A stretch of 64,000 nt of DNA from QHCE01 sp041743105 (GTDB lineage Bacteria; Actinomycetota; Actinomycetes; Mycobacteriales; QHCE01), in assembly GCA_041743105.1 (NCBI GenBank), contig JBGTNI010000050.1, positions 1 through 64,000 of the forward strand, read 5' to 3'. Below, piece by piece: positions 45,167 through 53,966 of this stretch (positions are counted from its first letter, which is position 1; each line of letters begins with the position of its first letter). A program made the position numbers and the translations under genes. The notes beneath the pieces are model-generated. The model did no database searches. It had not been told where the DNA came from and worked only from the letters and a program-made list of their open reading frames with translations.

Positions 45167-46486
45167 ATGCAGTCAGCTGATCTATTCGATGCCGCAACGC
45201 CGTTGGAGCCAACGAGCGCACCGCTGGCGGTACGGATGCGGCCCCGGATACTCGACGAGCTGATTGGGCAGCGGCAGCTCCTGACTCCCGGTTCACCGTT
45301 GCGTCGGCTGGTCGAAGGTGACGCGCCCATATCGGTGGTGCTATGGGGACCGCCAGGATCCGGTAAGACCACCATCGCGCAGATCGTGTCGCGAGCGACC
45401 CGACGTCGGTTCGCGCAGCTGTCAGCGATCTCGGCCGGCGTAAAAGAGGTTCGTGCCGTGATCGAGCAAGCGCGACAGCATCGTGCCACTGGCGCGCAGA
45501 CGGTGTTGTTCATCGACGAGGTACACAGATTCTCCAAGACACAGCAGGATTCACTGCTAGCCGCGGTAGAGGACCGGACCGTCGCATTGATCGCCGCGAC
45601 TACCGAGAACCCCTATTTCGCCATCGTTGCGCCGCTGCTGTCTCGGTCGCTGCTGCTCACCCTGGAACCGCTGAACGACGACGATATCGCCACGCTTATC
45701 GCCCGTGCGATCAGTGAAGAACGTGGCTTAGGCGGCGCTGTATCGGTCTCTCCCGATGCCCGAGCGCACCTGGTGCGTCTCGCGGCTGGCGATGCCCGGA
45801 AGGCGCTGACGGCCTTAGAGGCCGCCGCTGGTTCCGCGGCTGCCAAGGGTGAGACTGTCATCGACCTGGCAACCGTGGAGCAGGCGGTGAATCAGGCGGC
45901 GCTGCGCTATGACCGCGACGGAGACGCGCACTACGACGTGATCAGCGCGTTCATTAAGAGTATGCGCGGCTCGGACGTGGATGCGGCGCTGCACTGGTTG
46001 GCACGGATGATCACGGCAGGGGAGGATCCCCGCTTCATCGCCCGTCGCATCGTCATTTTCGCCAGCGAAGATGTGGGAATGGCCGATCCCACCGTGCTGC
46101 AAACCGCAATCGCGGCGTTTCATGCGGTGCAACTGGTGGGGCTGCCCGAGGCGCAGCTGAACCTCGCCCACGCGGTGATTCATGCCGCAACCGCACCCAA
46201 GTCCAACGGTGTTGTAGCCGCGATCGGGGAGGCCATGGCCGACATTCGGGCTGGCCGCACCGGCTCGGTCCCTGTCGCGCTGCGCGACGCGCACTACTCG
46301 GGCGCGGCCAAGCTCGGCCACGGCGATACTTACCACTATCCGCACGATGACCCCTCTGGCGTCGTCGCGCAGCAGTACGCACCGGACGAGGCGCTGGAAC
46401 GGCAGTACTATCGCCCGAGCACCCACGGTGCAGAGCGCGCCATAGCCGAACGCCTGGCCAAGCTGCGAAGCATCGTGCGCTCTTAA
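45167..46486 (+). CDS. rarA: Replication-associated recombination protein A (RarA/MgsA)
   Basis: 439 residues. AAA+ ATPase with Walker A GPPGSGKTT (61-69), Walker B V-L-F-I-D-E-V-H, sensor 1 in A-A-T-T-E-N-P-Y-F and the C-terminal tetramerisation/MgsA domain (about 250-430: E-D-V-G-M-A-D, H-A-V-I-H-A-A-T-A-P-K-S-N, Y-H-Y-P-H-D). It acts at stalled forks. Its stop overlaps the convergent BtpA-family stop. In many actinobacteria alaS follows; here it does not. Confidence 0.95.
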   Translation: MQSADLFDAATPLEPTSAPLAVRMRPRILDELIGQRQLLTPGSPLRRLVEGDAPISVVLWGPPGSGKTTIAQIVSRATRRRFAQLSAISAGVKEVRAVIEQARQHRATGAQTVLFIDEVHRFSKTQQDSLLAAVEDRTVALIAATTENPYFAIVAPLLSRSLLLTLEPLNDDDIATLIARAISEERGLGGAVSVSPDARAHLVRLAAGDARKALTALEAAAGSAAAKGETVIDLATVEQAVNQAALRYDRDGDAHYDVISAFIKSMRGSDVDAALHWLARMITAGEDPRFIARRIVIFASEDVGMADPTVLQTAIAAFHAVQLVGLPEAQLNLAHAVIHAATAPKSNGVVAAIGEAMADIRAGRTGSVPVALRDAHYSGAAKLGHGDTYHYPHDDPSGVVAQQYAPDEALERQYYRPSTHGAERAIAERLAKLRSIVRS

Positions 46487-47280
46487 GCCACCGCACGCGC
46501 GTTGGCGACGAATCGGGCCACGCGTTGCGGATCGACAGGTTCGGTGACCACGCCGCCGCGCTTGAAGTGCGTTCCGACGATCACACCATCGGCGTGTGCC
46601 AGAATCGCACTGACGCTATCGGCGGTGGCGCCGCTTCCCACCAGAACGGGCAGCGCTGTGTGTTCGGCGACGAGGTTCACATCGGAGATCGCAGTGGCCG
46701 ATCCGGTGCGCTCTCCCGACACGATGAGCGCATCCGCCAGACCGCGCTCTGCTGCGTCGATCGCATGTGTTACCAACCCTCGGTCGGCCAGCGGTGCCGC
46801 ATGCTTGACGCTTACGTCGGCGAAAATCGCTACCCGCGACTTCAGGGCGGCGCGAAGGCGGAGCGTTTCGTGGCTGGCTCCGACCAGCAATCCCTGCTCG
46901 CTGACCATCACGCTGGTATGCACATTCACGCGGATGAACGTTGCGCCTGTGGCGGTAGCGATAGCTACGGCGGCACCGGCGTCGTTACGCAGTACGTTCA
47001 CACCCACCGGCACGTCGCTGGCGACCACGATCTCGCGAGCGATCGCTGCGATTGCCGCGATGGTTTCGGCCGGTACATTCGTGGGATAGAACGGCGCATC
47101 GTGAAAGTTCTCCACGATCACCCCGTCGACCCCGCCAGAGGTGAGCGCGTCGAGCTCGGCGAGCGCGTGGTCGAAGATCGGCGCCATCGGCCCACCGAAG
47201 CGTGGCGCACCCGGTAGCGGGAGCAAGTGAATGACCCCAATCACCGGCCTAGCTGTCGGGAAGAACTGCTCAAGCTGCAT
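46483..47280 (-). CDS. BtpA/SgcQ-family TIM-barrel protein
   Basis: 265 residues from ATG 47280. Family features are V-I-G-V-I-H-L-L-P-L-P-G-A-P near 11, G-V-D-G-V-I-V-E-N-F-H-D near 50 and D-V-S-V-K-H-A near 160. BtpA is needed for photosystem I accumulation in cyanobacteria; the wider family includes SgcQ in putative sugar operons and its enzymatic role is unsettled. The gene is convergent with rarA, and their stop codons overlap by three bases. Confidence 0.88.
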   Translation of the reverse strand: MQLEQFFPTARPVIGVIHLLPLPGAPRFGGPMAPIFDHALAELDALTSGGVDGVIVENFHDAPFYPTNVPAETIAAIAAIAREIVVASDVPVGVNVLRNDAGAAVAIATATGATFIRVNVHTSVMVSEQGLLVGASHETLRLRAALKSRVAIFADVSVKHAAPLADRGLVTHAIDAAERGLADALIVSGERTGSATAISDVNLVAEHTALPVLVGSGATADSVSAILAHADGVIVGTHFKRGGVVTEPVDPQRVARFVANARAVA

Positions 47281-47374
47281 GGCTGCGAGTCTGCCGTATT
47301 CGGGGCCCCATTGTCCCCCTTGATCGTGCAATGCGGTTCGCGGCAAGCGACAGCTTGGCAGAACGTCTCGCTTG

Positions 47375-47380
47375 TATGGT
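47375..47380 (+). promoter_or_regulatory. Candidate -10 box of yggS
   Basis: TATGGT fits TANNNT and ends six bases before GTG 47387, consistent with a leaderless yggS mRNA. No -35 element is evident. Confidence 0.35.
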
Positions 47381-47386
47381 GATGCC

Positions 47387-48163
47387 GTGGTCTTGGTTCA
47401 TGAGGAAGGTCCTACGCCGGATTCGTTGTCGGCTCGCCGTGCCGAGCTGGCGCACAATCTGACTCGGGTGCGGGAGCAGATAGCGCAGGCGTGCCAGGCA
47501 GTCGGTCGGACTTCTACCGAGATCACGCTGATCGCGGTGACCAAGACCTTTCCGGCTTCCGATGTGGCACTGCTTGCCGCGCTAGGCCTGCACGACGTGG
47601 CGGAGAACCGTGATGATGAAGCTCGCGGTAAGGCTGCGCAGTTAAGCGGCTCCGGACTTCGCTGGCATTTCGTGGGTAAGCTGCAGCGCAACAAATGTCG
47701 ATCGGTCGTTACCTACGCAGATGTGGTGCACAGTGTGGATCGGCCACAACTGATCGAGGCGTTGGCGCGTGCTTCGGGTGAAGTGCGCCAAAACCCGTTA
47801 GGGGTGCTGGTGCAGGTCGATCTCGACCACGTTGGCTTCAGTCGCACATCACGTACTGGTCGCAGTGTGTCGGAGGATCCGACACGCCGACGAGGGGGCG
47901 TTTCGCCAGGTGAAGCTATTGAGCTTGCCGGTCGAATTCGACGGTACCCGGAGTTCGTGCTGCTCGGGGTGATGGGAATCGCACCGCAGCATGGGGACTC
48001 GTCAGCGGCATTTTCGCAGCTGAGGGAGGTTTCTCATCGACTACGTGCGCTGGAAGAAACGGCAAGCTGGGTTTCGGCGGGAATGAGTGGTGACCTGGCT
48101 CAAGCAGTTGCGGCCGGCGCGACACACGTGCGTGTCGGCAGCGCGTTATTAGGCATTCGTTAG
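47387..48163 (+). CDS. yggS: YggS/PROSC-family pyridoxal-phosphate homeostasis protein
   Basis: 258 residues from GTG 47387; a TTG 15 bases upstream is less likely. The PLP lysine lies in L-I-A-V-T-K-T-F near 53, the active-site loop in A-E-N-R, the phosphate grip in G-M-S-G-D-L-A-Q-A-V and V-R-V-G-S-A-L-L-G. These proteins bind PLP and help control its free level. In actinobacteria the gene normally follows ftsZ and pgeF, which are absent here, while sepF-yggT-divIVA follow as usual. Confidence 0.93.
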   Translation: MVLVHEEGPTPDSLSARRAELAHNLTRVREQIAQACQAVGRTSTEITLIAVTKTFPASDVALLAALGLHDVAENRDDEARGKAAQLSGSGLRWHFVGKLQRNKCRSVVTYADVVHSVDRPQLIEALARASGEVRQNPLGVLVQVDLDHVGFSRTSRTGRSVSEDPTRRRGGVSPGEAIELAGRIRRYPEFVLLGVMGIAPQHGDSSAAFSQLREVSHRLRALEETASWVSAGMSGDLAQAVAAGATHVRVGSALLGIR

Positions 48164-48188
48164 TCGGTTAGATACTGTGGCGAGAGCG

Positions 48189-48206
48189 AATGACACTTGT
48201 GTCATT
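48189..48206. promoter_or_regulatory. 18-bp palindrome upstream of sepF
   Basis: AATGACAC-TT-GTGTCATT is a perfect inverted repeat with eight-base arms. It contains two inverted GACAC pentamers, the core bound by the sporulation/division regulator WhiA in Streptomyces. It lies 110 bases before the sepF start, so it could be an operator; it might instead be part of a yggS terminator. Confidence 0.4.
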
Positions 48207-48212
48207 CTCACT

Positions 48213-48245
48213 CAGTCCTTCTGGGCTTGGATCGAGCCAGGACTG
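48213..48245 (+). terminator. Hairpin between yggS and sepF
   Basis: CAGTCC and GGACTG close a hairpin with an inner TGGGCT/AGCCA stem. There is no T-run. It could end yggS transcription or be a structured leader of sepF. Confidence 0.3.
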
Positions 48246-48315
48246 GCCGAGTGTGATCGCTAGTGTCGAGTAATTGCGCCGGATGACAAGCCGGACGTAT
48301 ACGAAGGGACCGCCG

Positions 48316-48942
48316 ATGGGATCGCTGCGGAAGGCGGGGGTATGGCTCGGCTTAGTCGAAGACGACGAAGCCCGGGCCTACGAGCGTGACTACGATCGCG
48401 CCCATGACCGGGTTGAGCGGCGCTCGGACTCTTACGCCGACGACTATGCCGACGACCTTGAACTAGAAGAAGATTTCGACGAGCCTGCGCCGGCGGTTCC
48501 GCTGCGTCGAAGCACGTCCCGTACGCCGGGACGCTCTGCCGGAGCGAGTTCGCCGATGCTCACCCAGGACAACCTGGCATTGGCGCCGCAGGTCGCACTA
48601 CGCGAACGTTCTACTGCCCTGGACGACGCCACCCGCAATGGCATAGCCGACGACGTGGACTCGGAGTACCGCATCACGACTTTGCACCCCACGACCTACA
48701 ACGAGGCCCGCGTCATCGGCGAGCATTTCCGGAGTGCCACGCCGGTCATTATGAACCTTACGGAAATGGACGAATCGGACGCGAAGCGTCTTGTCGACTT
48801 CGCCGCTGGTTTGGCCTTTGGGCTGCGGGGTAGCATCGAGCGGGTAACAAATCGTGTGTTTCTGCTCTCGCCGGCTAACGTTACGGTTACAGCTGAAGCT
48901 AAGGCTCGGATAGCCGAGGGCGGATTCTTCAACCAAAGCTAG
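48316..48942 (+). CDS. sepF: Cell division protein SepF
   Basis: 208 residues from ATG 48316 (AAGGGA upstream; the frame is open to 48274). The N-terminal membrane-targeting helix M-G-S-L-R-K-A-G-V-W-L-G-L is followed by an acidic linker (about 15-120). The C-terminal SepF core (about 122-205) reads T-Y-N-E-A-R-V-I-G-E-H-F-R and D-F-A-A-G-L-A-F-G-L-x-G. SepF tethers FtsZ to the membrane in Gram-positive bacteria. Confidence 0.96.
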   Translation: MGSLRKAGVWLGLVEDDEARAYERDYDRAHDRVERRSDSYADDYADDLELEEDFDEPAPAVPLRRSTSRTPGRSAGASSPMLTQDNLALAPQVALRERSTALDDATRNGIADDVDSEYRITTLHPTTYNEARVIGEHFRSATPVIMNLTEMDESDAKRLVDFAAGLAFGLRGSIERVTNRVFLLSPANVTVTAEAKARIAEGGFFNQS

Positions 48943-49056
48943 GCCACCCACCAGAGGTCGCCGCCGGCGCCACGACTGCGCGGGACGCCCGGACCTGTCG
49001 CCTTGCCGGTGTACTCATGGCTGGGCTAGGCAAACCGCCGCCTCGGCCAGCGCGGT

Positions 49057-49452
49057 GTGCGAGACGACTATGAACTCACCGCAGGCAACCGCTTCCGCGG
49101 CCTTGGCAGTAACTTATTGACGAACGTCCTAAGACACCGTGGTTGGGAACCCTTCGTGTTGACTCTGCTGCAACTGCTGTTTCTCGCGCTTCACATCTTC
49201 GTGATCGTGCTGCTTGCGCGGTTGGTTGCCGACTATGTGTTGATGTTTTCGCGTCGTTGGCAGCCCGGTCGCGGTGCGGCGGCCGGACTGGAAATCGTGT
49301 GGAGTATCACTGATCCACCGTTGCGTGCGTTACGGAGGCTGATACCGCCGCTGCGGCTGGGACGTGTCAACCTCGATCTGGGGTTCCTGCTGTTGTTTCT
49401 GGCTGTGACGATCCTTGAACGAGTTGTCTTCCGACTGATGCTGTCGGCATAG
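49057..49452 (+). CDS. YggT-family membrane protein
   Basis: Up to 131 residues; the start is unclear and a GTG near 49157 would give about 98 residues, the usual size. Two long hydrophobic helices flank a loop with the family pattern I-T-D-P-P-L-R-A-L-R-R-L-I-P-P-L-R-L-G. It sits between sepF and divIVA, the conserved place of this gene. Its function is not established. Confidence 0.88.
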   Translation: MRDDYELTAGNRFRGLGSNLLTNVLRHRGWEPFVLTLLQLLFLALHIFVIVLLARLVADYVLMFSRRWQPGRGAAAGLEIVWSITDPPLRALRRLIPPLRLGRVNLDLGFLLLFLAVTILERVVFRLMLSA

Positions 49453-49558
49453 ATCGTGACCGAGTCGACCACATAAAGTTGACGGGAGTTATAGCCGTTT
49501 CCGTGGGAAGCGGTATTCTCGACTCTGCCGATTAGATCAAGCGGTGCTAAGGAGAGTC

Positions 49559-50350
49559 ATGCCGCTCACACCTGCTGACGTTCACAACGTGGTTTTCAAG
49601 AAGCCGCCGATTGGTAAACGTGGCTATGACGAGGACGACGTCGATGCTTTTCTCGACGAGGTCGAGCGCGAGCTTGCCCGACTGATCGAGGAGAGTAGCG
49701 AGGTCAAGGCGCACGGGGACCAGGCAGGCGCAAACGGTGCGTTGGCCTCCCCAGACGTTCGACGGCTAGCTGCCGAGAACACCGAGCTCAAGCAGCAGCT
49801 TGACCGGCTGCGTCAAGAGAAGCGACGAGCCGACCAGACGTTGCAGCAAGTGCAGCAGGAGATGGGATCCGGTGGCCCCCGTAGTAACGGGCTCACGGGC
49901 GAGACCACAGGTGAGCAGCAAGCCGTTCGAGTACTTATGATGGCACAGCGCACCGCCGATGAGCATCTGGCAGATGCTCATCGTGAGGCGGATAAGCTCC
50001 TAACTGAGGCTCGTTCGAAAGCAGACGAGCTCACACGCAACGCACGTAGCGCAGCTGAGCAGCTCGAACGCGATGCTCGACAGCGACACCAGGAGGCAAT
50101 GGGCGGTTTGGAAGCCAAGCGCAGCACCCTGCAGAAGCACATCGAGGATCTAAAGGCCTTCGAGCGGGAATACCGGACCCGGCTCAAGGCATACTTGGAG
50201 GGTCAGCTTCGTGACCTTGACGTGCGTAGTCAGGCAGCGGAGTCCGATGGCGGTTCCCGTCCTTCCACCAATGGAGCAGGCAGCTATGCGCCGGCTTACG
50301 CGGGAGGCGCATCGTTCGGGCTGCCTGACTCCAGGAGGCCGGCCGCATGA
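49559..50350 (+). CDS. divIVA: Polar growth/division protein DivIVA (Wag31)
   Basis: 263 residues from ATG 49559 (AAGGAGA upstream; a frame starting at 49544 is less likely). The N-terminal lipid-binding domain has L-T-P-A-D-V-H-N-V-V-F-K-K-P-P and G-Y-D-E-D-D-V-D-A-F-L-D. Two coiled-coil stretches follow (about 78-115 and 130-225), separated by a Gly/Pro-rich linker. It marks curved membranes and directs tip growth in actinobacteria. Confidence 0.97.
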   Translation: MPLTPADVHNVVFKKPPIGKRGYDEDDVDAFLDEVERELARLIEESSEVKAHGDQAGANGALASPDVRRLAAENTELKQQLDRLRQEKRRADQTLQQVQQEMGSGGPRSNGLTGETTGEQQAVRVLMMAQRTADEHLADAHREADKLLTEARSKADELTRNARSAAEQLERDARQRHQEAMGGLEAKRSTLQKHIEDLKAFEREYRTRLKAYLEGQLRDLDVRSQAAESDGGSRPSTNGAGSYAPAYAGGASFGLPDSRRPAA

Positions 50351-50385
50351 TGCGTGCTGGTGGTTGTTTGGCGAACTGAGGCGTT

Positions 50386-51588
50386 GTGGTTGTATTCAGC
50401 CTGCTAGTCATTGTGATCTCCGGTGGATTGCTTGCCGTCGGCATTGTCAGCGGAGATGACATGCTGGTCATCGGTTCGATCGTGCTGAGCCTCGTTGCGG
50501 CTATCGTGCTGTTTATCGGGGTCTGGCGGCAGCGGGATCCTGATGTTGAGTCGTCGGTTGCGGAGTCGTTAGAGGCGCAGTCGCCGGAGGCGAAGTGGGC
50601 AGATGACGAGGCTTCTATGGCGGGCAGTGTTCCGGTGAGTGAGAACACTGTTCGCGGGAATACTATGTCCGGCAGGTGGGATGCCCCTTCGGAGCATCCG
50701 GTTTCACCGCCAGGACGGCTGTCGTCTCGGGTGTCAGACGATAACGCGTCGGCCTCAACCGATGCCGCTGAGCGGCAACACAGACGGGGGTCCACGCCGG
50801 TGTCGAAAGCCGATCATGCTGCCTGGGCGCGCTCGGCTGTGGCTTCCATCACCGACACGACCGCCGCAGATGATGCCGGCGCGATTATGCACGACCGGCG
50901 AACGAGTTCAGTAGATGTGGCAACTGAGATTCCACAATTGATGAGCGCGAGCTCAGCACCGAAGTCGGTGCCCCAGACCGACCCGCCACCGGCGACTAGC
51001 CAGATCGACGTCCAAGCTGGTCCGACGCAAGTGACGGGGGAGCCCGCCGAGGTTAGCCAGCAGTCCGACCCGACAGCGCAGCAGCGACCTCCCGAGGCCG
51101 CGACGGAGGTGGGATTGTCCCGCCCGAGCGTCGCCGAGTCTATGGTGTCGGCTGTCGATGTGGCAGCGCAGCCGCAAGACCCAGTCGGCCGCGCAATCCC
51201 AGGATTGGCCGGCACTGAAGATCACGTGGCTCATGGCGCCGAACCTTCGGCAGCTAGCGGAACGGAGCTGCCACCCACGCAGACCGCTACCCAAGCGATC
51301 GGTGGCGACAACGCCGCCACTGACAATAGCGACGCTGTTGATGCCTATTCCGACCCTCCCGATGAGCCGCCAGCGGAGCTGTTGTTGTCCTATGAAGAGC
51401 GCCAGCTCAGTGACTGCACCACGGAAGTCCTCGTGGTAGACGGACGGCCGCGATTCCACCTCGAAGGCTGCCCGCATTTAGCCGATAAGGCAGGAGAGCC
51501 ACTAGTGCTCTCCGAGGCAGCAGAGCTTGGCTTCACTTCGTGCTCGCTGTGCGCTGCCGCGACAACCGTGCTTGCCGCACGCCGGTAG
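50386..51588 (+). CDS. Two-helix membrane protein with long disordered linker and C-terminal cysteine domain
   Basis: 400 residues, GTG start. Two membrane helices (about 2-20 and 25-45) are followed by about 290 residues of Ala/Pro/Ser/Thr-rich disorder. A compact C-terminal domain (about 345-400) reads V-V-D-G-R-P-R-F-H-L-E-G-C-P-H-L and F-T-S-C-S-L-C. The three cysteines plus a histidine could bind zinc. A protein with this C-terminal domain next to divIVA is, as I recall, common in Micromonosporaceae-type genomes; its function is unknown. A role at the growing pole is inferred only from position. Confidence 0.75.
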   Translation: MVVFSLLVIVISGGLLAVGIVSGDDMLVIGSIVLSLVAAIVLFIGVWRQRDPDVESSVAESLEAQSPEAKWADDEASMAGSVPVSENTVRGNTMSGRWDAPSEHPVSPPGRLSSRVSDDNASASTDAAERQHRRGSTPVSKADHAAWARSAVASITDTTAADDAGAIMHDRRTSSVDVATEIPQLMSASSAPKSVPQTDPPPATSQIDVQAGPTQVTGEPAEVSQQSDPTAQQRPPEAATEVGLSRPSVAESMVSAVDVAAQPQDPVGRAIPGLAGTEDHVAHGAEPSAASGTELPPTQTATQAIGGDNAATDNSDAVDAYSDPPDEPPAELLLSYEERQLSDCTTEVLVVDGRPRFHLEGCPHLADKAGEPLVLSEAAELGFTSCSLCAAATTVLAARR

Positions 51589-51716
51589 CGCGCCTGCCAG
51601 CGCTGTGCTTGTGCGACCGCCCGTTCTCCCTGCTTCGCGGGCCGTCGCAGGCGTGCTGCGTCCCGGGCTCTGTCGCTTTGGCTTACAGTCCAATTCTTTT
51701 CTTTTCGGGCGAAGAG

Positions 51717-51745
51717 TTGACACACACCGTTTTGACGGGTAATCA
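51717..51745 (+). promoter_or_regulatory. Sigma-70-type promoter upstream of the dksA-like gene
   Basis: A consensus -35 TTGACA (51717-51722), a 17-base spacer and TAATCA (51740-51745) form a near-consensus housekeeping promoter. The start codon at 51792 is preceded by an AAGGGGG ribosome-binding site. Confidence 0.6.
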
Positions 51746-51791
51746 CAGCACATCGAAAGTTAACACCGTCTCAACTTTCTAAGGGGGCACC

Positions 51792-52319
51792 ATGACCGAG
51801 CACTCCACCGCGGTGCGTAACAACCTCCGCGGTAGTACCAAGCAACCCGTTCGCAGCAAGCCTCGTAACGGTCACCGGCACGGCGGCGCAGCCCAGCAAA
51901 CCCCCCAGAGCGTTACCCCCACACCCGCCGATTTTGAGCCTGTTGCAGCTGAGTCCGACGATAAGGGCCGATTCGGCCAGATCCGGTCCGACCTCGTACT
52001 ACGCCACACGCAGCTGCACGAAGAGTACCGACTGGCGATGGCTGAGCTACGGACGCTTCAGCGCGATCGACACGCCGATGCCTCTGGCGACGATCAGGCC
52101 GATGCAGGAACCAAGACCCACCAGCGGGAGCAAGAGCTTACGTTGGCCCATGGCATCCTGGACCGTATCGAACAAGTCGAACGTGCGATCAGCCGGATCG
52201 ACGAGGAAACCTACGGGCAGTGTGAGCGGTGCGGAAACCAAATACCGATAGCCAGGCTGGAGGCGTTCCCATCGGCGACGCTCTGCGTGGGATGCAAGCA
52301 ACGTCAGGAACGCCGCTAG
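51792..52319 (+). CDS. TraR/DksA-type zinc-finger protein
   Basis: 175 residues. The N-terminal 55 residues are disordered, followed by a helical coiled-coil region. The C-terminal zinc finger reads Y-G-Q-C-E-R-C-G-N with a second C-x2-C in L-C-V-G-C, and the preceding A-I-S-R-I-D-E-E-T is the family turn. DksA-like proteins act in the RNA polymerase secondary channel; many actinobacterial versions are uncharacterised. It overlaps the likely lspA start. Confidence 0.88.
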   Translation: MTEHSTAVRNNLRGSTKQPVRSKPRNGHRHGGAAQQTPQSVTPTPADFEPVAAESDDKGRFGQIRSDLVLRHTQLHEEYRLAMAELRTLQRDRHADASGDDQADAGTKTHQREQELTLAHGILDRIEQVERAISRIDEETYGQCERCGNQIPIARLEAFPSATLCVGCKQRQERR

Positions 52320-52954
52320 AAGGTCCCCGCCGGCGTTTTACTGCTCTTGAGCCGCCTTACCTTCGCTTTCTTACGCGGCGGCTCCTGCGGCCTTGGCAGA
52401 AACCTACTAGTGAACAACGGCGTTCTCGTCGTGCACGGGACATATTTGTCGCGATGGCGCTGCTCGTCCTTGCATTCGATGCCGCCACCAAGGTATGGGT
52501 GGTCGCCCAGTTGATCGATCGGCCACCGGTAAAGCTGCTGGGCGGATGGGTGTATCTCACTCATCTGCGCAACACCGGGGCCGCTTTCAACATCGGGGAC
52601 GGCTTCACAATACTGCTGTCGATTACGGCCATTGCGGTGGTGATCTATGTGGTGTGGTTATCACGGCGCCTTGTGTCGGGAACGTGGGCGCTCGCGTTGG
52701 GGCTGATCGCCGGCGGCGCTACCGGGAACCTTGTTGACCGTTTGTTGCGGGCTCCAGGCCCCTTACGCGGCGGAGTCGTCGACTTCATCAGCATCGCCGA
52801 CCCGTCGAATCCGCCGTGGCCGGTGTTCAATGTTGCCGATAGCGCATTGGTGGCCGGCGTCGCCGTGATTGTGACCTTGGAGCTGTTCCGGCGCAAGTCG
52901 GGCTTTCGCCCCCTGGGCAATCCGACAGCAGCTTCTAGGGGCGATGGCGCATGA
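52292..52954 (+). CDS. lspA: Lipoprotein signal peptidase LspA
   Basis: 220 residues if ATG 52292 is used; that start overlaps the dksA-like gene by 28 bases and is uncertain. Four membrane helices begin at about residue 50. The catalytic aspartates are in G-N-L-V-D-R-L and F-N-V-A-D-S-A, and the R-N-T-G-A-A-F motif is present. It cleaves lipid-modified prolipoproteins. The stop overlaps rluD (ATGA). Confidence 0.94.
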   Translation: MQATSGTPLEGPRRRFTALEPPYLRFLTRRLLRPWQKPTSEQRRSRRARDIFVAMALLVLAFDAATKVWVVAQLIDRPPVKLLGGWVYLTHLRNTGAAFNIGDGFTILLSITAIAVVIYVVWLSRRLVSGTWALALGLIAGGATGNLVDRLLRAPGPLRGGVVDFISIADPSNPPWPVFNVADSALVAGVAVIVTLELFRRKSGFRPLGNPTAASRGDGA

Positions 52955-53883
52955 GTTTGCAGCGGAGTCTGCCCCTACCGGAAGGGTTAGCGGGAAGCCG
53001 TGTCGATCAGGCTCTCGCACGACTGTTCGGCCTCTCGCGCACGGCTGCCGCACGCATCGTGGAGTCCGGTGGCGTAGTCGTAGACGGCGTGGTTGTCGAC
53101 AAGGCCGCGCGACTGCCGGCCGGCGTCTGGCTTGAAGTGAACCTCCCCGAACTCCAAACCCGGCCCGATGTGGTGACAGCGTCGGCAGTGCCGGGTCTAG
53201 AGGTACTGTTCGCCGACGAGCACATTGTGGTGGTGAACAAGCCCGTGGGAGTGGCTGCTCACCCGAGCCTTGGGTGGACCGGTCCCACCGTCATAGCGGG
53301 CCTTGTGGCGCTGGGTCACCGACTGGCCAGCGGCGGTCCGGCCGAGCGTCAGGGAATCGTGCACCGGTTAGATGTGGGTACCACCGGCGTTATGGTCGTT
53401 GCGAAGAGCGAGTCTGCGTATTCGGCAATGAAACGAGCATTCGCTGCGCGCACAGTGCGTAAGTGCTACCACGCGCTGGTTCAAGGACATCCCGATCCCA
53501 CGTCCGGCACCATCGACGCCCCCATCGATCGACATCCGCGCCGAGACGCGATCTTTGCTGTGGTTGCCTCCGGTAAACCCAGCGTCACCCATTACCAGAC
53601 GCTGGAGGCGTTCCCAGGCTTCACCCTGCTGGAGGTTACGCTGGAGACAGGGCGCACCCACCAGATCCGGGTGCACATGTCCGCGCTGCGACATCCATGC
53701 GCCGGTGACCTCGCCTACGGTGCCGACCCGACGCTTGCCGCCAAGCTGCGCCTGTCTCGGCAGTGGCTGCACGCCCGGCGTCTGAGCTTTAGCCATCCGG
53801 CTACCGGGGAGTCGGTGGAGTTCTCGGCACCCTATCCCGACGACCTGGCGCAGGCCTTAGCGATCGTGCGCGCTGACGCTTAG
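52951..53883 (+). CDS. rluD: 23S rRNA pseudouridine synthase RluD-type
   Basis: 310 residues. The N-terminal S4 domain (about 1-75) precedes the RluA/RluD catalytic domain with the aspartate in I-V-H-R-L-D-V-G-T-T-G, plus K-P-V-G-V-A-A-H-P and G-R-T-H-Q-I-R-V-H. It modifies uridines in large-subunit rRNA. Translationally coupled to lspA, the usual arrangement. Confidence 0.93.
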   Translation: MSLQRSLPLPEGLAGSRVDQALARLFGLSRTAAARIVESGGVVVDGVVVDKAARLPAGVWLEVNLPELQTRPDVVTASAVPGLEVLFADEHIVVVNKPVGVAAHPSLGWTGPTVIAGLVALGHRLASGGPAERQGIVHRLDVGTTGVMVVAKSESAYSAMKRAFAARTVRKCYHALVQGHPDPTSGTIDAPIDRHPRRDAIFAVVASGKPSVTHYQTLEAFPGFTLLEVTLETGRTHQIRVHMSALRHPCAGDLAYGADPTLAAKLRLSRQWLHARRLSFSHPATGESVEFSAPYPDDLAQALAIVRADA

Positions 53884-53966
53884 CCTCAATCGACAACGCC
53901 TGATGTTGTAGTCATACCATCGCAGCGATGTTTATCGAACTCACTGATCGTCATGTAAACCCTATT

